DNA from: Mytilinidion resinicola
Lineage: Eukaryota; Ascomycota; Dothideomycetes; Mytilinidiales; Mytilinidiaceae
NCBI RefSeq assembly: GCF_010093595.1
Contig: NW_022985460.1
Coordinates: forward strand, 112,892 to 132,103
Length of the DNA stretch: 19,212 bases
Direction: 5' to 3'
Below, one piece after another: positions 1 to 8,448 of the stretch (its first letter is position 1; the number at the start of each line of letters is the position of its first letter). The position numbers were made by a program, and so were the translations under genes. The notes below the pieces were generated by a model, which saw nothing but the letters and a program-made list of their open reading frames with translations, was not told where the DNA came from and did not search any database.

Positions 1-141
1 GATAGCCATGCATATTCGACCTTCATTTTGTATTGATTGCACGTTGTGTTGTCGACGCATGGTGGTTGGAAGTTGACGCGTCGCGTTTTTGTGATGAAGT
101 GGACGGCTCGCTTGGGTGGACGGCTCGCTTGTGGAATACGT
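1..141. mobile_element. Terminus of a pogo/Fot-like DNA transposon (body off the left edge)
   Basis: Read on the minus strand from 141 inward, this end begins ACGTATTCCACAAG and continues with two tandem 17-bp repeats. The element end at 18876 begins ACGTAATCCACAAG (13 of 14 bases the same) and also continues with two tandem 17-bp repeats. The dinucleotide TA directly outside (142-143) fits the target duplication of Tc1/mariner-pogo transposons. The element therefore runs leftward out of the window and only its last ~141 bp is visible. No transposase coding can be assigned in this short stretch. Identification rests on architecture and comparison with the other end, not on a protein. Confidence 0.55.
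99..131. repeat. Two tandem 17-bp sub-repeats in a transposon end
   Basis: GTGGACGGCTCGCTTG occurs at 99-114 and again identically at 116-131, a 17-bp period. It is the counterpart of the 17-bp sub-repeats at 18885-18918. In this superfamily such sub-terminal repeats are plausible transposase-binding sites, but that is inference. Confidence 0.7.
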
Positions 142-489
142 TACGTAGCCTTCACCATTTCACTTGGGTGGCGAGTGAGCGAAAGCGAAAGCGGCGGGAG
201 TGGTCCACATTGTATGCAAATCTCTCCTCAAGATTCCTCGCCACTCTTCACAGCGATGAGATCTGGAGTGCGCCATACGACTGCGAATACACAGGTGGAC
301 TGTGTCAAAGCTCATTGCGAGTAGTAGGTACGGTAGGTAGGCACGACAAGTGGGAGATGGAGCTGAGAGGGCGATAGGATAGGCAGTGTCTACGCATGAC
401 GCGGAAATAAGAATGGAAATAAAGATTGGCTTCAAAACAAGAGCGATAGAGGACCTCGTTGAAGGTCTCTCGTTTATCCTACATAGTAG
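142..489. other. Spacer between two transposon ends, no gene
   Basis: About 350 bp between the element end at 141 and the TA at 490. It has several open frames of about 90-115 codons, but none shows domain-like sequence and they overlap on both strands. A GCGAAA duplication near 178-192 and a GTAGGTA-rich stretch near 320-340 are the only local structure seen. Confidence 0.5.
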
Positions 490-501
490 TAACGTAGCAC
501 C

Positions 502-544
502 GTAGGTGATGGGGTTATTGCGGCGGAGGTAGTTATTGAGGCTA
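502..544 (+). repeat. Left terminal inverted repeat
   Basis: Inverted counterpart of 1471-1563. The outer block GTAGGTGATGGGGTTAT and the inner block GGAGGTAGTTATTGAGGCTA are separated by only a few bases here, whereas in the right repeat a palindrome of about 60 bp spans the junction. Between the terminal ACGTA and the outer block this copy has GCACC where the right copy has TT. Confidence 0.75.
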
Positions 545-716
545 GTGCATAGACCTTCCGTACGTAGTTAGCGCTCTTCTAAGCGAGGAAAATCAACCCC
601 TCGCTCATCACCAACCCTCATACACTGTGACACCATAAAGTCGCGATGCTAGATGCGTTTTCACGCGTTTAAATTTAACAACCAACATGCCCTGTTAGCC
701 TTACAAAAATACGGAT

Positions 717-1310
717 TTGCGCCATCATACAAGTAAGCGGAGGGCAAGGAAGCTTATAAAACGGGTGAAGATTTCTACAGAAGCAGTTCTTATAGCTAAT
801 GCAATTCTCGCTTTAGAGGCAGCAAAGCAGGCAACAGCAGACGCTGCAGCTGCTGCAAAAGCAGCTAAGAAAGCTGCTAGCGCTATCAAGCAGCTTGAAA
901 AGGACGAAGAAGCCGTTCAACTACAGCTAAGGAAGGACGCTCGAGCTATCGCTAAGACTGCACGAGAATTACAGGCCGCTGCCAAACGCTCATCAGGTAA
1001 AGCAGGCAAAGCTGCTACGCAGGCAGAGAGGCCCTATAAAGCAGCAGATAAAATAGCACGTGCGAAGCAAACTACAGAGGCAGTTGCTGGGGCCCTACGA
1101 GCTAAGGAAACGGAACACGCCGCGCAGCAGCAATTAGGTGCGCTTGAGCATGCCGAGCAGCAGTTAGCTATTGCTAAGCAGCGAGTTAGCGAGCTAGATG
1201 CTGCTGCACGAGCTGCTAAGGCCGCTAAGCAGGCAAAGGGTGGTAGCAGTAGTGATAAGGACGCGGTAGAGAGCCATAGCAGCATGGAGAGCAAGGACAA
1301 CAACGTATAA
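717..1310 (+). pseudogene. Ala/Lys/Gln-rich coiled-coil ORF inside the transposon, no ATG start
   Basis: The open frame follows a TAG at 693-695 and contains no ATG before its C-terminal part; the first start-like codon is TTG at 717. The encoded product is a basic N-terminal patch (KRRARKLIKR) followed by about 150 residues of Ala/Lys/Gln/Glu-rich helix and a Ser/Asp-rich tail ending at TAA 1308-1310. Nothing catalytic is visible. A short ATG ORF at 653-736 in another frame overlaps its start, so one frameshift may have separated a former longer protein. Charged coiled-coil tails occur at the C terminus of fungal pogo-like transposases, so this may be a transposase-tail remnant; a transposon-encoded DNA-binding accessory protein is the alternative. 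Codon use is Ala GCN-rich and repeat-like, so the open frame may partly reflect composition. Confidence 0.4.
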
Positions 1311-1470
1311 CTACTCCACCAAGTTATTTGCTATACACGGAAGCTCCATACAAACGTAGAGCTTTAAAAACCGTGAATATTCCTTCTTTCAGTGTTATTC
1401 TGCGTGATCGTGTGTGAAAATGCTGGTGTCATACAAGATTTTGGTGTTCGCGGCACTAAGCTACATCGGC

Positions 1471-1570
1471 TTAGCCTCAATAACTACCTCCGCGGGTTAT
1501 CCACCCCACAGACTAATGAGCGTGCGCTCATTAGTCCGTGGGGCGGATAACCCCATCACCTACAATACGT
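1471..1570 (-). repeat. Right terminal inverted repeat, interrupted by a palindrome
   Basis: Inverted copy of the left repeat. The inner block lies at 1471-1493 and the outer block at 1547-1563, followed by the TACGT terminus. The intervening sequence is the palindrome described separately. Confidence 0.75.
1494..1553. repeat. 60-bp near-perfect palindrome
   Basis: Two 30-nt arms meet without a spacer: the left arm starts GGGTTATCCACCCCACAG and the right arm ends GTGGGGCGGATAACCC. Twenty-seven of 30 positions pair. The three mismatches are all transition differences, consistent with C-to-T decay of one arm. It could extrude as a cruciform or form a strong hairpin in single-stranded DNA or RNA. 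The left terminal repeat lacks it. Confidence 0.85.
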
Positions 1571-1572
1571 TA

Positions 1573-2444
1573 GATCGCTGAGGAGCCGAGACGTCGCGGT
1601 AGGTCGATAGACAAGCCCGGGAAAATCGGCAACCTGCAATAAATTGGTGGCGCCACAGCGCTGAGCATTTCGCATCTGACAGCTGAAGCTAAGCCTGGGC
1701 ATGCCGCTGGCTAACAGAGCCTTGATATGAGGCGATCGGCTGTGCTATCACGAGAATTGGTGGTGTTGAAGGTGCCTAGTCGATTTCTTCTACCCTGAAG
1801 CCGCGCTGTAGGAACCCGCTCATGCATTCGTGGTACTCGTGGGCTGTTTACCAGGCTCGACCTGCAGTTTTTATCCAGAACGTGGTGCTGCTGCTGTTGC
1901 TGCAGTGCAAGGAGAGGCTGGTGGTGATGGCAATCCATTTCTAGCTCCTGAGGGAAATCAGGAGACAACTCCTCCAGACCACGGGTCTTCATGGGCCGTC
2001 CCGGGCCGTCCCTTGCAAAACAATACTCAACGCTTCTCGCCAGCAAACAGCAGCACGCCGGCCACATGTCCGGACGCGTGGTTCCATGCGCAACCATGCA
2101 TCGGCCGCCCTGGTGTCCCACATAGCGGTCGCGCGTGGGGACCTGCCTGACGTCTTCCACCCACGGCACACCACTCGAACCACTCGGACCGTGCCGATCA
2201 CCTATGAGACGAGCCACCATCAGATGCAAATTCAGTCGGCCGCCAGGAGTGCTCTGAAAGCTTGACGTCCCCATCCATCCATGCTGCCGTTCCTGGGACG
2301 GCCCATGTCCAGAAGACTCTCGAGCTGGGAGTAAATAGATATGGGTCTTGTCTGTCGATTGTATTCTCCGCTCGTCCTGCGGTTTCCTTCTCTGTACCAG
2401 ATTTGCCGTCGGATTTACTGCTCGATTCGCACTGTACCGCGACT
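1573..2444. other. Intergenic region upstream of the acyl-CoA synthetase
   Basis: About 870 bp with no gene I can support. A CTG/CAG-rich stretch lies near 1886-1905. A duplicated CCCGGGCCGTCCC-like motif lies near 1989-2012. Several overlapping 60-190 codon frames on both strands show no domain-like content. The right part should contain the promoter and leader of the gene starting at 2445. Confidence 0.5.
2332..2338 (+). promoter_or_regulatory. TATA-like box upstream of the acyl-CoA synthetase
   Basis: TAAATAG lies 107 bp before the chosen ATG (2445). If used, transcription would begin near 2360-2370, leaving a leader of about 80 nt and excluding the out-of-frame ATG at 2341 from the mRNA. 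Inference from sequence only. Confidence 0.3.
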
Positions 2445-4696
2445 ATGCCTACCGAATCCACTTATCCAACCATTGACATCCCAAATCTCGATCTGTGGGG
2501 CTTTCTTTTCAATCGCAAGGACAAGCCTTTTCCGGATGATAAGGGTAAAACGCTCGCTTCTCTGTTCGTTTGGACACCGGCTCACGCGACCACTCAACAG
2601 TCATCTACCGCGATCCTGAAACCTCCCGCTTCTACACGTACGCCCAAACCCGCGATGCAGCCATCACTTTTGGGAGGGGGCTTAAAGCCCAGTGGCGCTG
2701 GAAAAAGGGGGACGTCCTCGCTTTGTACACTCCCAATTGCATCGACACTCCCGCTGTAACATGGGGTGTGCATTGGGCCGGTGGCATCCTGACGCCTGCG
2801 AATCCGGGATATACTGTCGATGAATTGGCATTCCAGCTTCACGACTCAAAAGCTAGTGCTATAGTCACTCAGAAGCCGTTCCTTAAGCAGGCATGTGCAG
2901 CAGCAAGAAAGGCAGGGATCTCGGAAAATAGGGTCGTCTTGATGGGCGATGAGAGAGATGAGACCGGCCGCATCAAGCACTTCGTGGACATCAGGTGCAC
3001 CAGGGGTATGAATCGTTATCGAAAATGCAAGATCAATCCTAAGAAGGACTTGGTGTTTTTGGTATACAGCTCTGGTACCACGGGGTGAGTTGCTTTTTGG
3101 AATTGGATGCTTGTCTCTGAGCTTCTCGCGATGCAAATGACTGTCGCGATCGCGAATTTGCCGTTTAAGAAGTTTGCGATATATCTACACGGTCGCTGAT
3201 TTGACAACAAGATAGACTCCCTAAAGGCGTCATGCTCTCACACGAGAATATAGTCGCCAACACCATGATGAACCAAGTTGGCGAGGGAAAGAACCTCAGC
3301 TGGACCGGTGGATTCAACAACGGCGGGGATAAAATCCTAGCCTTCGTCCCGTTCTTTCACATATACGTAAGACTACTCCCATCAACTCTATTCCCTTGCA
3401 ATCCCGTGTGCAAATCAGGTGGAACTCATGACCTAATAAATCCCAGGGCCTAACCTGCCTAATCCACCACAGCCTCTACTCCGGCCTCGAGCTCGTCGTC
3501 ATGGCCAAATTCGACCTTGATCGCTTCTGCCAGCACGTCCAAGCCCACAAAATCACCTACACGTACGCAGTTCCCCCCGTGATTCTTATGCTCGGCAAAT
3601 CCCCCGTCGTCGACAAGTACGACCTCTCCAGCCTGCGCATGCTGAAGTCCGGTGCTGCTCCTTTGACAAAGGACCTTACCGACGCCGTCTACAAGCGTCT
3701 CGGGGTTCCAATCAAACAGGGCTATGGCCTCAGCGAGACGAGTCCCACCACGCATACGCAAAGGTGGGAGGATTGGCACGTGCATATTGGGTCGGTGGGA
3801 CGGCTCCTACCGAATCAGACGGCTAAGTATATTGATGATTTCGAGATCGAAGTGCCGTTTGGACAAACTGGCGAACTCTGCATCAAGGGGCCGAACGTGT
3901 TCCAAGGGTATCTCAATAATCCAGGCAGCACCAAGAACGCGTTCACTCGCGATGGCTACTTCAAAACTGGCGATGTCGGGCATCAAGATAAAGATGGGAA
4001 CTTCTATATCACAGACCGCGTTAAGGAACTTATCAAATACAAAGGCTTCCAGGTCCCGCCCGCAGAACTGGAGGGCATCCTCCTTGGAAACGAGGATGTC
4101 GAGGATGTGGCTGTGATTGGTATCTACGAGGAAGAGCGCGCGACTGAGGTATGTCCCCTGATTATTCTCCCCTTCCTCCTCTTCTCCTCTTTTCTATCGA
4201 AAGCTCACACGTCTAGGTCCCCCGTGCCTACATCGTCCTCAAGCCCACTCTCCCACCTTCCCCGGAAAGCGCCACCCGTATCAGCGACTGGCTCACTGCG
4301 CGCGTCGCAAACCACAAACGCCTGCGCGGGGGCATACGTTTCATGTCCCAGATCCCGAAATCCACCTCTGGTAAAATCCTCCGCCGCGTGCTGAAAGACA
4401 GCCACGCTAAGGAAATTGAATCCGCACTGTCCCAAAACAAGAAAGTCAACATGGATTTGGAACGGTACCTGGAGCCAGCCGATGGTACGAGACTTAGGAG
4501 TTCGAGTGTCACGGTGAGACCGGCGCCGAGACCGGTCTATGGGAGGCTGAGGAGTAGTTCTATGGTCGTGCGGCGGACGACGCAGAATATCGTGGGCCCG
4601 ACTCTGGTGGGGAGGGTCTCGGGTGGTTTTGAGGCGCTGAAGTTGGAGAGGAGCCGGAGTCTGGTTGTGAAAAGGCCAACTTTAGTTGAGACTTGA
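2445..4696 (+). CDS. 4-coumarate-CoA ligase-like acyl-CoA synthetase (AMP-binding, ANL superfamily)
   Basis: Five exons, inferred from splice signals and frame: 2445-2544, 2601-3084, 3216-3366, 3447-4148, 4217-4696, giving 638 aa. Introns are 56, 131, 80 and 68 nt; CTCAC branch sites are clear in the first and last. ATG 2445 is the first in-frame ATG. Motifs in order: ATP/AMP loop SSGTTGLPKGV (about 190-200), YGLSETSP (338-345), TGDVG (419-423), TDRVKEL with KGFQVPPAELE (434-454) and PKSTSGK with the acyl-adenylation Lys532. Known chemistry: ATP-dependent adenylation of a carboxylate, then thioesterification to CoA; 4CL-like fungal members take aryl or fatty acids, and the substrate cannot be told here. 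Family members usually end soon after the Lys motif, often with a peroxisomal SKL-type signal. This one continues about 100 residues with three related basic/Ser segments and ends VET, so no PTS1 is visible. Confidence 0.93.
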
Positions 4697-5198
4697 GGGG
4701 GTTCGTGACTCAATGGGGAGTTTTAGTGAGCGGGTATATATGATTGTAATTGTGCAGTGTTGAGGAGGGAGATGCGTTATGGCTTTGTAATGTTGTATTC
4801 GTGCTTAATGTGTATTATTTGTGCGTTTAAGAGAGTAGAGTGCCGCAAGGGATGTTTCGATGAGTTGGTCATAATCGTTTGATTTCTGAGTACTTTAATT
4901 GGGCGTCGTTGATAGCGGCAATATACAACAGATTGCTCGAGGTATTTTTGGTAGGACTGGCAAAACCAGTTCCAAAATCTAAACTTTTGAATGTGATTTC
5001 GTACATAGATGGCACGTGACATCATAAAAGCCTAAAAGGAGAGCTCATTAAGTCGTTCAAATGTTGTGAAGGCACTACCATAGCGGAAGAGGCGATGAGG
5101 TGTGTAAGCTGAAGCTCTCAAATGAAATATCACGTGTGATCTAGTTTCTAGTCCAGATTTCGTCCATCCACTGTCCAACACCCATCATCCATCACCCC
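4697..5198. other. 3' flank of the acyl-CoA synthetase and AT-rich spacer
   Basis: No gene seen. The first part probably holds the 3' UTR of the ligase; T/A-rich stretches near 4737-4815 are candidate 3'-end signals. Two CACGTG cores (5013-5018 and 5131-5136) lie 118 bp apart and could bind bHLH factors, though such hexamers also arise by chance. A small ACTGG/CCAGT hairpin lies near 4956-4971. Confidence 0.4.
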
Positions 5199-6016
5199 TC
5201 ACCAGATTCCAACCTCAGACCTGCTCTCATCCCCCACCGTTACATCTCCGATATACTGCCTGCTCACAAGATCCTGCTCCAGCACACTCTTTGGCATGCC
5301 CACATGCGAAACTGCGCCTTTCCCCTTGTTGGCGTTACCAATTTGCTGGTCCAGTTGGATAGACTTCAATTTTCCTGACACTCAGTCAGATGCAGCCACA
5401 AATTCGGCGCAGATTTCAGCTTGCAAGCGAAGCTCTTTGACGATTGCATCCGCAGTTTCGGGATCAAGATCCACGTTCTCATCCACCTCCTCAGCTTCTG
5501 CTAGGACGGCTTCCCGCTCTGTCTGCACTTCGTCTTTCCACGTAGTTATGGTTCTATATGGGCCATTTCTGTAGCTTTTTTGGGCTCGAATTTATGCGAG
5601 TCATGGCGCCACATGAATTTTCTAGCCGTTCCGTTAGCATTCTTCTCCTTCTCATGAAACTGTATTTTGCAAGCGCTGCCCCACACTGTGAGAATGCTGA
5701 GAGCCAACTGAAGCATATTTTGCGTTTTCCTTATCTGGGAGACATGTCGTTCGATCTTTGCCTCATTATGGCGGATGGGCAACCTGCTTCGTCAATTGCC
5801 TACACCTCTCTTCATTACGGCTCAAAGTTCGCTTTGAGGCTCTTGCAAGCGGCGTTGCGATCATTGAGGGCCTAGTCTCTCCAGTTCAGTCCGAAAATCT
5901 CCAACTTGCTGTGGCACATCTTGCATATCCTTGATATACTGGTACAAGGCGTTGAAGGCTTTGAAGCCCATGTCGGCAATTCCGATAGTCGCCGAAGCTT
6001 CTCCAATATTTGTCAT
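5199..6016 (-). pseudogene. Decayed gene resembling fungal NLR/STAND N-terminal-type proteins
   Basis: Consecutive minus-strand fragments read like one protein in shifting frames. It starts at ATG 6016-6014 with a helical segment (IGIADMGFKAFNALYQYIK, ...DFRTELERL) that stops at 5863-5861. The adjoining frame continues ALNDRNAACKSLK to a stop at 5817-5815. A third frame (5782-5546) has a helical stretch with IERHVSQIRKTQNMLQLAL. A final frame gives an acidic helix (AVLAEAEEVDENVDLDPE) that runs into an in-frame TGA at 5384-5382, then continues to SIQLDQQIGNANKGKG, VGMPKS and QYIGDVTVGDESRSEVGIW before TGA at 5201-5199. The QxIGN...VGxPxS...xIGDV pattern matches, from memory, the tail of fungal N-terminal domains found in NLR/STAND-like and azaphilone-cluster PigL_N-type proteins. 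At least three frame or stop lesions are seen, and they cannot all be explained as introns. Confidence 0.55.
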
Positions 6017-6450
6017 TAAGATTTTCACAATAACGTCTATTCAACATTGCTAAGATAGCCCTCTGTACACTTTTTTAACACCACTTAGGATCCGCTAATG
6101 CGTTATCTGGCATGTATGGGCAGCATTGCGAGGTAAAAGGTCCGAGGGCGATCAACGTTCAACTTTCTCGTCGATCCCGCGATGCAGTGCCTAGACAAAG
6201 GTTTGTGCACTCCTCCGTACCACTGTCTGAGGTCCTTTGTTGTGTTTTCAGGAATTCAGATAAGATGGAATAGACAAGACAACGCAGGAGCAGTCTGAAA
6301 GGACTTAAAGCTGAGTTTCGGTCGGGCAGTCGACGAAGCCGCTTCCGCCTGACGGAGCCGCTCTCCCTGTAGTTTAGCTCAGCCCTCAGCTCGAGGCACC
6401 AGGTATGTAAAAAAAAGATTTATATCCCTTCCCATCACACCAGCAATCCC
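6017..6450. other. Intergenic region between the NLR-like relic and the GMC gene
   Basis: No gene or RNA recognised. It should contain the 5' flank of the former gene at 5199-6016 and the 3' flank of the GMC oxidoreductase, both on the minus strand. Confidence 0.4.
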
Positions 6451-8448
6451 TCACCGCCCCTTCAAAATATCATCCGCGATCTTCTCCCCAAGTGCATAAC
6501 ACGTGCTCTGCGGATGTCCCGGTGGCAGCAGCGGAAATATACTCGCATCTACCACCCGCAATCCCTTAACCCCAAACACCTTCGCAGTCGAATCAACCAC
6601 AGCCTTCGGATCCCCAGACTTCCCCATCGCACACGTTGCAGACGCATGCCAGACCTGAAGAGCGCTGTTACGGATGAAATCAAGAAGATCCGCATCGCTT
6701 GTCACATTTGAGCCGGGGAGATACTCGGTCCCGCGAACGGCCACGTTATCCCACACCTCGCGCGTGCGCTTGAAGGCCGCAAGGGCGACTTCGACGTCTG
6801 CGGGGTGGGTGAGCCAGTTCGGGTTGATGACAGGCGCGATTTTTGTATCTGTGCTGGTGATGGTGACGTTCCCGCGAGAGAGAGGCGCGACGAGAGCTGC
6901 GCCGACAGAGCCGTACTGAGAGCTGTCGACAAACTGGTTCAGCGCGTTACGCCAGTATCCGAGGACGCCGTCTAACGCCATATACTCGACTTCGGGCCAG
7001 TCGGAGGGGAACGTGTTCAATGCGGTTATTGTATCACTGCTGAGGCCGCTGCGTACGCTGTCAGGAAGCTTTTCCCAGCCAATGACTCCGACGCCGTTCG
7101 CAGTCAGCAGACCGGTGCCGGAGGCGTAGTCGACAACGGCCTGCGCGGCGTAGGCAACGTCGTTGGTAAGGCGAGACGCCGTCGTGACGCCAATGCGACT
7201 GACGGTGCCGAAGAAGACGTGGTCCCACATGTTTTGGCCGACACCAGCAAGCTCTGAGATGACGGGGATACCAAGCCCTTCGAGTGTTGCGCGCGGTCCG
7301 ATTCCAGAGACCATGAGAAGCTGGGGCGATTGGAAAGCACCGGCGGAGATGATGACTTCCTTGCGAGCGGTGAGCGTCCATTTGGCACCGGCTTGCTCGA
7401 CCTGTACGCCGCTGGCGATGTTGGTGCTCTTGAAAAGAATCTTCTTGGCCATAGTAAGACTGTAGACTGTGATATTGGTATTCGCCATCGCTTGCTTGAG
7501 AAAGCTTGTCTCTGAGGAGTCGCGTGCTTCGCCATTGGGATTGATCGTGCTCGCGATCCAAGATGATCCGGTCAGACTCCCGCTATTGTGGTCGTTGCCT
7601 GATTTGACGCCAATTGCTGCGAGACCAATTTCAACCCATGATGATAGTGGAGATGCCCAGTTTGGCCAAGAAATCTGGAGGGGACCGCCTAAGGAGTTGT
7701 CGAATACGTTGGCATCGTACGTTACGGTGGCATTCGCGAATCGCTTGGTGGTGTTCGGAGGCGTGAGCGTGCAGCTCTTCTCAAAGTATGGGAGGAAGTT
7801 GTCCCAAGCGTAGCTGTCATCTCCAACTTGGTCCGCCCATTTCTGATATGAACCTTTCGTACCTCTGAATTCAATTAGCATGAAATTGGGGTTCACGATG
7901 AACGAAAGACCAAGTATAAATGATTAAGTGAGATAAGAGCAGCCTAAGGATTCACCATCATACATTTAGAGTAGAAGTTGAAATCTTGATTACCTATGAT
8001 AGACCAGGAAATGGCGTGCAGAGCTTCCACCCAGACACTTGCCCCGAGCATAATGCATCTTTCGATTCGCAGCGCCCTAAAGATTCTCAGTAAAACCGAA
8101 AACATCATGGTTGTAGAACGCATTTCATACAGCTTGAGGTGTCGTCACGAATCCCCAGTCGATCACATCTGTATCAGATGGATCCGTTCCTGTTGCTTGA
8201 ATTGCAGCAAAACCTGGAATGTCGCTGAGTGGGTTCAGAGTCTCGTAGGATCCGCCAGCTTCCACGACAGCGACCAAAATGGAGGAATTAGCAGCTAGTC
8301 TTGCAGCTAGGGTAAGACCTGAGGTTCCACCGCCGACGACAACATAGTCATATGTCGCAGGAACAAAAGGGATTCCATAGGAACCTGAGAGAACGCCAGG
8401 AACAAGGGAAAGCAATGCCAAAGCGAAAGAAAACGCCAATGAACTCAT
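6451..8448 (-). CDS. Secreted GMC-family FAD oxidoreductase
   Basis: Three exons on the minus strand: 8448-8131, 8076-7994 and 7864-6451, giving 604 aa. The introns are 54 and 129 nt with CTGAG and CTAAT branch-like sites. An apparent Met-initiated frame at 7896 is intron sequence. Residues 1-21 form a clear signal peptide (hydrophobic LAFSFALALLSLVPGVLS), so the enzyme should enter the secretory path. The FAD dinucleotide fold is at 36-45 (VVVGGGTSGL) with the ribose-binding VVEAGG at 61-66. GMC signature 1 is RGKCLGGSSARH (117-128). Signature 2 is GAFQSPQLLMVSGIGP starting near 309. The C-terminal catalytic His pair is His540 (VWHASATCAMG) and His584 (PPGHPQST). Known role: flavin-dependent oxidation of alcohols or related substrates, with O2 or a quinone as acceptor. 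It resembles the fungal secreted subgroup that includes aryl-alcohol oxidase, versicolorin B synthase and patulin synthase-like enzymes, so its substrate is open. Several NxT/S sites suggest glycosylation. Confidence 0.93.

Larger units (their letters stand above)
490..1572. mobile_element. TA-flanked, TIR-bearing non-autonomous DNA element (Tc1/mariner-pogo-like)
   Basis: The element starts ACGTA at 492 and ends TACGT at 1570, with TA immediately outside on both sides (490-491 and 1571-1572). Inside these, GTAGGTGATGGGGTTAT at 502-518 is matched in inverted orientation at 1547-1563, and a second inverted match (GCGGAGGTAGTTATTGAGG, within 524-544 and 1471-1493) follows. The terminal repeats are asymmetric because the right one carries an extra palindrome at 1494-1553. 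Total size is about 1.08 kb, with only one sizeable ORF (717-1310) and no DDE catalytic domain, so it is probably non-autonomous. Superfamily assignment rests on the TA flank and the ACGTA ends. Confidence 0.7.

Noticed and set aside
1711..2274. 187-codon minus-strand ORF upstream of the acyl-CoA synthetase
   Set aside because: Low-complexity Gln/His stretch and no domain-like features; likely chance in GC-balanced DNA.
2341..2619. Upstream ATG overlapping the acyl-CoA synthetase start out of frame (possible regulatory uORF)
   Set aside because: It directly follows the TATA-like box, so it probably lies before the transcription start.
2445..8448. Possible secondary-metabolite cluster (acyl-CoA ligase plus GMC oxidoreductase)
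   Set aside because: No backbone enzyme, transporter or regulator, opposite orientations, and a pseudogene in between; two tailoring-like enzymes alone do not make a cluster.
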